17,065 nt of DNA from Podaxis mareebaensis (taxonomy: Eukaryota > Basidiomycota > Agaricomycetes > Agaricales > Agaricaceae): NCBI GenBank assembly GCA_018524725.1, contig JAEUWP010000232.1:1-17065 (forward strand), written 5' to 3'. Within the stretch, counting starts at the first letter, position 1. Every line of letters begins with the position of its first letter. Shown one piece after another: positions 8,829-17,065 of this stretch. A program made the position numbers and the translations under genes. The notes beneath the pieces are model-generated. The model had not been told where the DNA came from. It did no database searches and saw nothing but the letters and a program-made list of their open reading frames with translations.

Positions 8829-8931
8829 GCATAAGTTGGGGTTGGCACCAAGGCCTGATGAAAGCCAGGTGCCACCATTGGTGTATTTGGGTTCCAGAGG
8901 TTAGTCCACAGGGTTATTGAGGGGAAGCCAA

Positions 8932-9372
8932 TTATGGCCTCAATGTTTGGAAACATTCATTTTTTTGCCTCCAGAGAGCAAGGCATTTGTTGGTATAGTG
9001 ATTGTGAACATATCCTAGAGAGGTGCAGATAGGGAACCATGGGTTGTTGGGTATGCACAGTGACTTGGCGAGGTTGTGTACTTGAAAATGGACTGACCAT
9101 TTTTTGGAGGAGGGGACTGACCAGAAATGGATGTTGTTGAGGGGGGAAGTAGACAACCAATCTCAGATAAGAGGGATGACCACTAGAGCATCCTTGTGAG
9201 CACTGTGGGGGCCATAGTTAAAAAGAAGTTTAGCAGAAGAAATAGAATCCATAAAACGAGAGATAGAGGAACAATTATGTGAGATTGCAAGAGAGATAGA
9301 AGAAAAGAGACTGAGACAGATAGTGTACAATTCAGGGTCAGAAGAGATTACTTCCCCACAGGGGCAAACCAA
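8932..9372 (-). pseudogene. LINE copy B linker between RT and C-terminal motif
   Basis: Overlapping minus-strand frames hold SPLNNIHFWSVPSSKKW and SVHFQVHNLAKSL (about 8932-9160), and upstream EVISSDPELYTICLSLFSS (9163-9372). The first resembles the HFW-S-P-S-x-x-W segment that precedes the Cys-His motif in related fungal LINE proteins. An RNase H domain could lie in 9372-9680, but I see no clear acidic motif, so I do not claim one. Confidence 0.5.
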
Positions 9373-9676
9373 AGAGGAGAGAATGTCTGAAGCAGAAGAG
9401 CCAAAAACAAGAAAAGTGGAGGTGGCAGAGAGCCATGGATTGAGGGAACAGATCCATCAGAAGAGACAACTAATGATACAGGAGAAGAGAAAGAAGAGTC
9501 CCTAGCTATGTTAAGAGACTGTATATATCATGCTTTTATATTATTATCAGCAGGGGTAGGACATTGGTGGAAGTGGATTTGTGAATCAAAGTGATCAACT
9601 AGATGCTGACTGGGCTTGGTGCTGGGGTGAAGGCAATTAAATTGATCTGAGACAAGTTGGGTGTCAGACACAAAGT

Positions 9677-10142
9677 CTAGTGCTGTAGACCAAGTTTTGG
9701 TAGAGTGTGTGTCAAGAGGGTCAACATCACATGTGAGAATCTTGAGGGGATGGGAAGGGGGAAGGGTTTGGAAGTGAAGAGAGCATCACTTGGTGAGCTT
9801 GAATAGATGGAGTTGGATGGGAATGAGACCAGCAATGGCCTCAACTCCACCCATGGGTGTTGTGCAAAATGCACCAGTGATCCATAAGGCTGCAGACCAT
9901 TGCATTTGTTGGAGTTGTTTGATGAGGCCTTTATATTAGCCATTTTGGTTGAACCATAAACAGAATCCATAAATGGCTATGAGTACTACACAAGACCTGT
10001 AGAGAAGACATTTGTGTAGAGGGGATAGTCCTTGGATGGAGTTTCCAAGAAGGCACATGCATTTGACTGTGGATAGCACTTTAGTGGAGTAGTACCAGAC
10101 ATGTTCTTTAAAGGAAAGTGCCCAGTCAAAATAGAAGCCCAA
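9677..10142 (-). pseudogene. LINE copy B region after the RT core
   Basis: Frames here contain YFDWALSFKEHVWYYSTK, LLGNSIQGLSPLHKCLLYR and IAIYGFCLWF (about 9960-10142). After a shift come NKCNGLQPYGSLVHF and WVELRPLLVSFPSNSIY (about 9750-9910). This is the thumb and following region of LINE reverse transcriptases, with the usual GLSP and LLYR-x-CV features. At least one frameshift separates the two pieces. Confidence 0.75.
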
Positions 10143-10145
10143 GTA

Positions 10146-10820
10146 TCATAGATGGTGCTTGGGTTTGAAGACAAGTTGGCTGTCAGTTGGGTGATTGATG
10201 ACAATGTATGGATCAGGTTCTGCCCATGGGAGGTTAGAGAAATGGAAAGCCTCTGTTTTGTCATGTTTGAGAGCAAGGCCCATTGAGGTTAGTAATTGTT
10301 CACAACTGAGGTATACAGAGGCAAGTAGTTTACAGTTGGTGTGAAATGAGTCAGACTGTACAATGATGAGTCCATTGTCTACAAAGGAAAGTAGTTTACA
10401 CTGAGCATCATTAGAGAATTTATGAATGAACAGAGAGAGGTAGAGAGTGGTCAGAATAGGTGAGAGAGTGGATCCTTGGCCTACACCTACTGAAGCAGGG
10501 AAAGGAGGGGAAGATTCATTGTTCCAGGAGTATGTAGTGAAATGATTAATTAGATAGTCTGAGAAGAAAGAAACTACCAAAGAATGAAAGCCATGTCTCT
10601 TGAGAATTTTGATTAAGAGAGAGTGGTTAATAGAAGGAAAAAATTGAGTGACATCAAAGGCAAGGATGCTTGTTTTCAGGCTCTTTTTCCATCCTGAGTG
10701 GACCATGTGAGTGACAAAAACCCCCATGTCTTCTGTGGAGCAATGAATGATGCCCCCAAATTGAAGGGGGTGTACAAGGTCAAACTGGGTTGATTCAAAT
10801 TGAAGATGATTGGAGATCAT
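10146..10820 (-). pseudogene. LINE copy B reverse transcriptase core, catalytic Asp lost
   Basis: 225 uninterrupted codons on the minus strand cover the palm. Residues 20-30 are QFGGIIHCSTE. Motif A AFDVTQFFPSINH carries Asp56. GVGQGSTLSPIL (112-123) is the B motif. Residues 146-150 read FVDNG where active enzymes have F/Y-x-D-D. The Asp149-to-Asn codon is at plus positions 10374-10376. The frame ends in the region that continues at 10142 in another frame. The enzyme would copy LINE RNA at nicked DNA if intact, but loss of one catalytic Asp makes this copy dead. Confidence 0.9.
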
Positions 10821-10862
10821 CTTCTCAATTAATTTGCCTAAGGTGTTTAAAAGGACAATGGG

Positions 10863-11093
10863 TCAGAACATTTTTGGGGTTGAATAATGAGGCTTATTCA
10901 GTTTGGGAATAATAACTGAAGTGGATGTCTTAAAATATTCCAGCCATGTGTGAAATTGAATACATGCAGAGGTGAATGTTGTAAAGTTTGACTTGAGGTT
11001 GTCATTGGACATGAGGAACTTGATATGAGCCCACGTGAGGTGGTCTGGGCCTGGAGCAGAGGAGTTGGCACATGAAAGGAGAGTGCCCATCAA
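10863..11093 (-). pseudogene. LINE copy B reverse transcriptase fingers
   Basis: Minus-strand residues NSSAPGPDHLTWAHIKFL, then WLEYFKTSTSVIIPKLNKP and YSTPKMF are the start of LINE reverse transcriptase (S-x-PGPD and x-VIIPKxxKP motifs). The next conserved segment (RPI-type) is broken between 10863 and 10820 by a frameshift. The frame at 11156-11449 upstream is probably the preceding linker. Confidence 0.85.
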
Positions 11094-11576
11094 TTCTCTT
11101 GTTGAGAAGGGGGGCCACGATTGCTCTTTCTGGTCTGGAGCAAAGGTGGCTGTGTTTAAGTCAACTGGTCAATTAGACACTGCATTGTATGTCTCACCAA
11201 GCAGGAAGGACGAGTTGGGGGGAATAGGTGAAGGCAAAGGTATGCTATTTCAACAAACACTAGTAGAGCTTCATTCACAAATCTGAACAGGAAAGCATGA
11301 ACTGACATCATCACATCTATCATATTCAAATCCATCCTTCTACTTGGACATCTCTCACATTCCACCAACTTCAAGCAACACCACAGGTCCAAAACACCAG
11401 CATTGGTGCTAACACTACCACCCACAGTATCCCTCCTCAGGAATGGCAAAACTCAGGATTATCTGGGCATGACTGTAGCCATGCATAATGATTATGCAGT
11501 CCAAAGTGGGTTATTGATAATACTCAGTCCTGTATACCTTAATACCTATAGATAGCTTGATAGTGGCCTTGGAATA

Positions 11577-11612
11577 AATGTGACTAAAATTGGATTATTA
11601 TTGATTTTCAGG
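11577..11612. repeat. Direct repeat, copy 1
   Basis: AATGTGACTAAAATTGG followed by ATTATT and TTGATTTTCAGG. It recurs at 11634-11680 with one C/T change and an extra internal GATTATT-like block. Confidence 0.7.
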
Positions 11613-11633
11613 AGGTCAGGTGACTGATGTCAT

Positions 11634-11680
11634 AATGTGATTAAAATTGGATTATTCCTGATTATTCTTGATTTTCAGGG
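11634..11680. repeat. Direct repeat, copy 2
   Basis: AATGTGATTAAAATTGG, then a duplicated TGATTATT block and TTGATTTTCAGG. It is about 57 bases downstream of copy 1. Confidence 0.7.
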
Positions 11681-11832
11681 CAATGTATAGTTCAGTTGAC
11701 CGACACTGTAATACACAGTTAATCAATGTATATTTAAAATAATCCAAAATAATCTGTTCACCTATGCCAGGATTATTCATTCTGAAGTGCTATTTTCACA
11801 TAGAGGACTGTCATATACTGTTTATGGGACAT

Positions 11833-11890
11833 ACAGCAGGTTGTATGAATCACATACAGCCCACTGTATGTGATTCATAAAACCTGCTGT
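11833..11890. repeat. 58-bp hairpin, likely element end
   Basis: The inner arms ATGAATCACATACAG (11845-11859) and CTGTATGTGATTCAT (11864-11878) pair perfectly around the loop CCCA. The outer arms ACAGCAGGTT (11833-11842) and AACCTGCTGT (11881-11890) also pair perfectly, with only two unpaired bases per side between them. The left part is related to the inverse of 22-50. It lies about 20 bases before the 34-bp tandem array. Confidence 0.9.
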
Positions 11891-11904
11891 GCAAAGGTGG
11901 AACT

Positions 11905-12340
11905 TGGTAGTAGTAGAATTCTACTGCACCTAAGGCTGCATTGGGAGTAGAATTCTACTGCACCTAGATCCTTAGTGGGAGTAGAATTCTACTGCACCTA
12001 GATCCTTAGTGGGAGTAGAATTCTACTGCATCCAGATCCTTAGTAGTAGTAGAATTCTACTGCACCCAGATCCTTAGTAGCAGTAGAATTCTACTGCATC
12101 CAGGTCCTTAGTGGGAGTAGAATTCTACTGCATCCAGGTCCTTAGTGGGAGTAGAATTCTACTGCATCCAGGACCTCATTAGGAGTAGAATTCTACTGCA
12201 TTTAGGACCTCATTAGGGGTAGAATTCTGCTGCACCTAGGTCCTTAGTGGGAGTAGAATTCCACTGCTTCTAAGACCTTAATGATAGTAGAATTCTACTT
12301 GTCCTAGGGTCTTAATTGCATTAGGATTTTATTGCTCCCA
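11905..12340. repeat. 34-bp tandem array, palindrome in every unit
   Basis: Twelve units at exactly 34-bp spacing carry AGTAGAATTCTACT or a close variant, at 11912, 11946, 11980, 12014, 12048, 12082, 12116, 12150, 12184, 12218, 12252 and 12286. A thirteenth decayed unit is at about 12320. The 14-bp core is a perfect palindrome in units 1-9. The other 20 bases (of the type GCACCTAGATCCTTAGTGGG) are also conserved, so the whole unit is repeated. Divergence rises towards the right end. Confidence 0.95.
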
Positions 12341-12471
12341 CATATCCTTATGGCAAATATATACCCACTATTTTCCAGATCTTTTATGAGCTAAAGTTAT
12401 CTCCATCCAAGAAAGTAAATGGCAGTATATTATATTTTCCCTAGGTCCTTAATATATTGGCTTAGTGCCAT

Positions 12472-12855
12472 TCATTCCTCTCTAGTCCAATTCTCCTCTC
12501 CATGAGTTTTCAATGCCTGTAATTTGGCCTCCAATTCTTGGACCAGCAAGGCCTGAGCATCTAGCTGTACTTGCTGAGTTTGAACCTTAGCTTTGGCAGC
12601 TGTTGCTTGAGTTTTTGCATTGCTAGCTTCAGCTTGAGCCTCATTAAGCTGTTTTGCCAATGCTAATGCTTCCTGCCATTTAGCTAGGGCCAGATTATTC
12701 ATCAGGCTTTGATATTGCTGTACAATATCCAATGTGTCCTCCTTTGCCTCTCTCTGCAGCCTGGGGGATGTATAGTGGACAGTGGCTGAAGAGCCAACTG
12801 CTTGCTGAGACATCAATATGATGTAAGCATCACATTCCTCAGCTAAATGTTCACA
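12472..12855 (-). CDS. Coiled-coil terminal exon of the minus-strand gene
   Basis: An open frame from the acceptor at 12856 reads CEHLAEECDAYIILMSQQ, then, from the only ATG at 12813, REAKEDTLDIVQQYQSL and ALAKWQEALALAKQLNEAQ. It continues with an Ala/Gln/Lys-rich heptad-like run and VQELEAKLQALK, to the TGA ending at 12472. The last 80 residues are a strong predicted coiled coil by eye. There are no stops over about 128 codons, unlike the rest of this gene. A stand-alone small protein from 12813 is possible, but an exon of a larger gene fits better because the frame is open upstream of that ATG. Confidence 0.5.
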   Translation of the reverse strand, partial: CEHLAEECDAYIILMSQQAVGSSATVHYTSPRLQREAKEDTLDIVQQYQSLMNNLALAKWQEALALAKQLNEAQAEASNAKTQATAAKAKVQTQQVQLDAQALLVQELEAKLQALKTHGEENWTREE

Positions 12856-13765
12856 CTACCAAGAACAAATAAATTTGTATTTCATTTCACTTAGCAATGA
12901 CTCACTCATGCAATTAAATTTGGCAATTCTCTTCTATATCTTGTGGTTGGTTTTGCTGTTTCTGCAATCCTGGGGCAAATTGTTTTTGGCCAAGGGATGT
13001 CTAATAGGAAGTATTAGCTGCCCAATACATCATTAAAAAAAGCAGGAGAGACATTTACCATAAGCTGAACTGCCTCTCTTTACACCTTCTATGAGGCCAT
13101 AAGGAGCATTTTTAAGATTGATTGCCTTTTTGTTCTCAGGTTTCAAATCTTCTTGCCTTGATTCATCTTCATCATCATTGTCATCTAGTGCAGTCAATTG
13201 GGGATCAATCTGTCCAACTTTGTCAATGAATAGAGGCCATAGTATGAATATTTCTTACAGGTATATCATCTTCAGTGGTTCCATGATAATCATCACAAAC
13301 TGCAGGTAGTTCAATATCTGCAGGGAGTGATGGAGAATTAGATTGAGAAACATTGCTTGGCCCAGCAAGAATATTTGGCTACAGTTTCTGATTAGTTATT
13401 AAGTTAAATAGGATGACTAAAGGTTTACACACTGGAGATATTTCAAATTCAATTAAAGGGGAAGAGCTTCCAGTTGGTGGTGCAAAAGGGATTAGACTAC
13501 TAGAGTCCAGTGGAGGCAAGGCCATTGGAGGATTTAATGCCAATAATGAAAGATGTCCCAGATTAGGTTCCTCAGTTGGAACCATATTAGGTAATGAGGG
13601 AACTACAGAAGAATTGGCCTCTTTAGCCCTTTGTCTGCAACCACATGAGGATTTGAGAGGTCTGTTAGGGCATATCCAGCAATGAGGTGGTTGTCAGGGC
13701 TTATGAATCCAACTTCCACTGTCATTAACCTTCTGTGAGGGACAATGGGCTCTGGTAGACTTCAT
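12472..13765 (-). pseudogene. Eroded multi-exon gene with acidic and coiled-coil parts
   Basis: Read from ATG at 13765 downward, the frame gives MKSTRAHCPSQKVND, a stop at 13696-13694, then CWICPNRPLKSSCGCRQR, a Cys-rich stretch. A Pro/Ser-rich part follows to TAG at 13381-13379, then ILAGPSNVSQSNSPSLPAD. After a frame change near 13235 an acidic segment reads LTALDDNDDEDESRQED and continues to INLKNAPYGLIEGVKRG. A donor-like GTAAATGT starts at 13058, and a plausible acceptor at 12856 leads into the coiled-coil exon. I do not recognise the family. The Cys cluster and coiled coil could suit a DNA-associated protein, but that is a guess. Confidence 0.45.
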
Positions 13766-14095
13766 GGGGGGAAAAAAACTAGAATTGAGAGGTAAAGTTT
13801 CAACCATTTATATAGGTTGTCCCTGATTTTTAGTTTAATTGTTGTACCATACTCAATAGAATATAACTTGATGCAAACTTGTAATTAGACTCCTACCTAG
13901 ATGTAATCTATTAGAAAAGGCATGATATCATCAATTTAGCCTAGTTACTTGATTATGTAATTATACTCTATGATCAATGACTATTACCTACTATTACTAT
14001 CAATGACAATCTTATAGCATTGTTCGATATATAAAGTATACTATTGTTGAATAAGGCTATTTATACCTAAGTATTGGAAGAATGATTATTTCATC
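13766..14095. promoter_or_regulatory. AT-rich gap between two divergent genes
   Basis: 330 bases rich in A and T separate the starts of the minus-strand coiled-coil gene and the plus-strand KDZ gene. By position this would hold both promoters. TATA-like runs occur (for example near 14030), but nothing specific can be called. Confidence 0.3.
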
Positions 14096-15125
14096 ATGTC
14101 CCACTGCCACCAATGTGACTCTTCTCCTGATCCAACTAGAATTACTTTGGACTCCCCTTCTGGATCTCCTACTCTGATACAACTGGACTTCCTGCCAGAT
14201 GACGCTCAGGAAAATCAACTATTAGGGTATTCTCCACAGAAGTGCTGTAGAACTGGATATACTCAGAGTTCTCAGAGGACTCCATTTATTTGAAACCCCA
14301 TTTCTGGCTCCCCATTCCCCACTAATCAGGAACTACCTGAGGTATTTTCCTTGGATAAAGTTACTACTTCAAGCATTGATCCTTTTCAAGACAGTCCAGT
14401 GTCCTTGAGCTCAGATATAGGTGGTGATTTCTATTATGAGTTTGTAGAGGCTGTCCTAGTCAATGCTATGCCCTTCTATCCTATTGGGAGGGATATCTTT
14501 GTCACAATGGGATGGGATACCTGAAATGGCCAGTCTACTGTAAGTTAACTTTTTGACTATCAATATCAGCTGAGATCTAAATGAAAAACAGAGCAAATGG
14601 CATCATATTCAACTAGACAGGACAAAAGATCCTATTGAACCTGTTTGTTATTGCTCAGTAGCACAAACAAACCAGTCTTGTGTCCATCAGCAGTTTCTGA
14701 AGGAATATGGAATAGATATATTTGAAGATGCTTCAGGTATGCCTGCAATAAATGATTTTATCCAAGCTAACTCCTATTAGATTTCCAGGGTCCTATCTCT
14801 CTTTTCTCCAGAGAACCAAGTGACACAGGATTCAAAAATTACTTTTCAGTGGCATCAAAAAATAAACCAGCCCTTGTTAGGTCCAGAGCTGTTGTGTCCT
14901 ATATTGGATATGATTTTGGAGAGGGACTATGGGGTTGTTACAAGGATGGCTCTCAAGCCCCAAATTGCTCACATATTCAACATGCAAAACAATATTTTCA
15001 AAATTTGGTTGTTGGCAATCTCTCAACCAACATAATAGATGAACCTTCAATATTTGGTAAGTTTCAGAAACTCCATGTTATAAATTCTAATGTGAATGTC
15101 AGAACATCAAATACCCCTTCCTAGC

Positions 15126-16106
15126 TTGAAAATCCAAAAGCCTATTTCCTACTTGTCAATATCCATATCCAAATGGGCCCAGATCTCAGCTGATGAAGAG
15201 CTTTATCCAGATATCTTACCTCTGACCAAAGTCACTGGACCACTCCTTTTATCCCAAACATCAAGATGCTCCTGTGGTCAAATCTACTTTCCAAATGATA
15301 CAGTTTACATCAAGGACTGTATCATTTACACCCTTACTCAGCCTCTCTCTGCAAAAATCCAACTACAAACTTGTATCAATTGCAAGTCTTCATGTTACAA
15401 GGCTATTGGACCAGATTGCAGGGACTTGGGGATTTTCAATCTCAATAATCATGCCCTATTCACTCATGATCTCTTAGAGGAGTATACTGCTGCATATACC
15501 TCCTCTGAAACTCCATTTACAGCTTGGATAAAGACTGTAGCAATCCACTATGACCAGCATAACCCTGGTAGTTCATTTGTGGATGAAAAGGTTTTTCAGA
15601 ATGCCTAGTTTGGTTATGCAAACTTACTTGCACTAGACCAAGATTTTCAATGTCCAGAATGTGGGCCAACACCAGAAACTGTTATCTGGGATGGAGTAAC
15701 ACTGGCCTTTAACAAAAAACATTTACAAACTTCCTTATATCCACCAACCACTATTCATCCCAACTCAATTCTACATGATTGCTCCTATTTCCAATATCAA
15801 GCATTCATCAAGAGTCCTGAATGTTGGAAACTCATGGGATCCATATTCTCTGGTCCTCTATACATTCCCCAAACTGGGCCTGCAACTGCCAAACCAAATG
15901 AAGATGGATCTAGTGATGAAGAGCCTCAAAACCAGACCAAACAAGTCCAGGATATCCTTTCAAGAATCAAGCAAATTCCATTGATGGAAGCTCTTTTAGA
16001 AAAGGAGACACCTAATTTACTTCTATTTTTCCAAAAGTATTGTTCTTCCTCAGCCCTACTTCTAGCCAAAAAATGCCCACCTGAAGTCATTAGGTTCTTT
16101 AAGCAG
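15126..16106 (+). pseudogene. KDZ gene: cysteine-cluster exon
   Basis: One frame is kept for 327 codons apart from TAG at 15606-15608, where Trp is expected (AWFGYANLL). It contains RCSCGQIYFPNDTV, CINCKSSCYKAIGPDC, DLGIFNLNNHALFTHDLL, EYTAAYTSSETPFTAWIK, CPECG and WDGVTLAFNKKHL. The spaced Cys pairs resemble the CxC-type clusters described beside KDZ transposase domains and presumably bind zinc. The upstream intron leaves a one-base frame mismatch. The downstream exon ends at CPPEVIRFFKQ before GTATGA at 16107. Confidence 0.8.
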
Positions 16107-16494
16107 GTATGACTTTAAACTTAAAGGACTTCCTAAAACTGATAAAATAATAGCTCAGCTCCTCTGACTCTGTTCTCCAAGTCATTAACAGATCTGCTTT
16201 ATCCTGGCTAAAGAGGTTTATTACCTCTCCTTCAACTGAGGCTTTGGATAAACTTGCTTGCATTCCCTGCCTATATTGGATATTGAAGATGGAGGAGAAT
16301 AAGAGCAGCAAATGGGACCTCAAAATATTATCTGTTTTTTCTTGGATAATGGACCAAGCTACTGTGGTATCAGCCCAGATTATAAGATACAACATACCTC
16401 CCTTGGACTCTACAGCACAGGATGCTAGTGGGAGTTGGCAGAGGGTGTGTATATCTAATATGCTTTTTCAAATTAGAATGCTGATGAATTTTAG

Positions 16495-16988
16495 AGTGGG
16501 ACTAGATACAGCATGCCACAGATACGACATAGACCAACCTATCCAGGTCTCAAGCATGAGGCAGAAAAAGAGCCAAGAAAAAGAGGAGGAAAATACAACA
16601 AGTATTTTGGAGAATATGGTGAAAAAGGGCTTATAGGTGGTATTATGTGTGCATGGTGCACCCATAGCATATGTTATGGATACCATTGCATTCCATCAAG
16701 TGAAGGGAGAAATGATGTATTTTCAGCAATGATCACTAGGTGGCCAAAAGCTCCCAAGTTTGTCATCTATGACTTTGCTTGTCAACTGGCACCATACTGC
16801 AGGACAAGAGAGCCAGAATTCTTTGCAGATACAGTTTTTCTCATTGACAATTTTCACTCAATGGGTCATAGCCAATGTAGCAAGGCTTTCTTTCTTTCAA
16901 CTCATGCTGAGATGCAACCATCTCTTGCTCACATTAACTCTAGTGCAGCAGAGTGTGGAAATGGAGGACTTACCAGGGTCAGAAAGTC
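16495..16988 (+). pseudogene. KDZ gene: catalytic-region exon
   Basis: After intron 16445-16494, which keeps the frame, the exon reads MPQIRHRPTYPGLKHEA, RGGKYNKYF, GGIMCAWCTHSICYGYHC, GRNDVFSAMITRW, FVIYDFACQLAPYC, TVFLIDNFHSMGHSQC and SSAAECGNGGLTRVRKS. The YDFACQL and IDNFHSMGH Asp/His motifs are hallmarks of the KDZ core. I cannot assign all three catalytic acids with certainty. This exon has no stop in 164 codons and is the best preserved part of the gene. It ends at the poly-T of LINE copy C. Confidence 0.9.
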
Positions 16989-17065
16989 TTTTTTTTTTTT
17001 TTTTTTTTTTTAAATCGACGTTTATTGCAATAGACTAGCTACTACAAATGGGTGCACGATAGCAG
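16989..17065 (-). mobile_element. LINE copy C, inserted in the KDZ gene, runs off the window
   Basis: A 23-base poly-T (16989-17011) is followed by the inverted LINE 3' end with TTTATTGCAATAGACTAGCT. It is the same family as copies A and B but keeps CpG at three places where they have TG or CA, so it is probably the youngest. Its orientation is opposite to the KDZ gene. The target duplication partner would lie right of the window. Confidence 0.93.

Larger units (their letters stand above)
8199..11449 (-). mobile_element. LINE copy B, long but eroded
   Basis: Read on the minus strand, pieces of one polyprotein run from about 11449 to 8559: a region before reverse transcriptase, the reverse transcriptase, a downstream region and a C-terminal Cys-His motif. 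Then come a 3' untranslated region and a 27-base poly-A tail (poly-T at 8199-8225 on the plus strand). The tail sequence is the same as copy A at all compared positions back to GGGACTGC. Many frameshifts and stops are present and CpG is nearly absent. The arrangement fits Agaricomycete LINEs with a single RT ORF. I saw no clear endonuclease domain. The 5' end is approximate, and I found no target duplication matching the bases before 8199. Confidence 0.88.
11450..11832. other. AT-rich non-coding stretch with short repeats
   Basis: No gene is visible. It holds a near-perfect direct repeat (11577-11612 and 11634-11680), copies of ATTGGATTATT and the inverse AATAATCC, and a short hairpin GCATAAT-G-ATTATGC near 11484-11498. 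The 5' end of LINE copy B lies at or near its left edge. Confidence 0.4.
14096..16988 (+). pseudogene. KDZ-family transposase gene, eroded and interrupted
   Basis: Pieces in order match KDZ (Kyakuja-Dileera-Zisupton) transposases of Agaricomycetes, large DDE-type enzymes with cysteine clusters that are often linked to TET/JBP genes in these fungi. Seen: an upstream poorly conserved part (14096-14520), a first Cys segment (VCYCSVAQTNQSCVHQQF, about 14650), SVASKNKPALVRSRAVV (about 14840-14890), a Cys-rich region (15126-15605), CPECGPTPETVIWDGVTL (about 15655-15710) and the catalytic region (16495-16988). Likely introns are 14737-14780, 15057-15124, about 16107-16158 and 16445-16494. Stops at 14291 and 15606 and at least two frame slips show decay. 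The end is cut by a LINE at 16989. Confidence 0.85.

Noticed and set aside
9163..9505. Plus-strand acidic/basic small protein near 9323-9505
   Set aside because: It lies opposite the LINE polyprotein region in purine-rich DNA and has no independent support.
9372..9680. RNase H domain in LINE copy B
   Set aside because: The position is plausible, but no acidic catalytic motif could be read through the frameshifts.
11905..12340. CRISPR-like array of palindromic repeats
   Set aside because: The sequence between palindromes is itself conserved from unit to unit, so there are no unique spacers, and the setting is eukaryotic.
12814..12816. Start of the coiled-coil protein at 12816
   Set aside because: That codon is TTG. 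The first ATG is at 12813, and the frame is open upstream, so an exon start is more likely.

Overview
The window looks like repeat-rich DNA from a basidiomycete fungus, most likely an Agaricomycete. The evidence is short (about 44-60 bp) GT-AG introns inside a Brr2-like gene, a KDZ-family transposase with its cysteine clusters, a fungal LINE (non-LTR retrotransposon) family with long poly-A tails, and a NACHT-type P-loop fragment. I cannot name the species. I see no intact protein-coding gene.

Layout: (1) Bases 1-50 resemble a transposon end, and 51-390 hold nothing recognisable. (2) Bases 391-668 carry a NACHT-like Walker A fragment that runs directly into (3) a long, broken copy of the spliceosomal helicase gene BRR2 (about 666-7546, plus strand). 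This copy lacks the normal N-terminus and carries several frameshifts, in-frame stops, two internal deletions and a lost splice donor. It is split further by (4) a 272-bp foldback element (5804-6075, 9-bp target duplication) and (5) a 5'-truncated LINE (6294-6790, 15-bp target duplication). (6) Bases 7547-8198 are unassigned. (7) A longer LINE copy lies on the minus strand (8199 to about 11450) with an eroded reverse transcriptase. (8) Bases 11450-12340 hold short direct repeats, a strong hairpin and a 34-bp tandem array with a palindrome in every unit. (9) An eroded coiled-coil gene (12472-13765, minus) diverges from (10) an eroded KDZ transposase gene (14096-16988, plus), which is cut by (11) a third LINE copy (16989 to the window end).

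Main result: CpG content changes abruptly inside the foldback element. Left of about 5873 the BRR2 copy and the left arm keep their CpGs. To the right, the other arm, the right target duplication, the rest of BRR2 and the two LINE copies (A and B) have lost nearly all of them as C-to-T or G-to-A changes. The three LINE tails differ from each other only at CpG sites, and one reverse transcriptase catalytic Asp and two BRR2 stop codons are explained by the same change. This suggests CpG methylation and deamination of the repeat block with an edge inside a 272-bp element. A second point of interest is the hairpin plus 34-bp array next to the divergent coiled-coil/KDZ pair, which could be the end of a large KDZ transposon.
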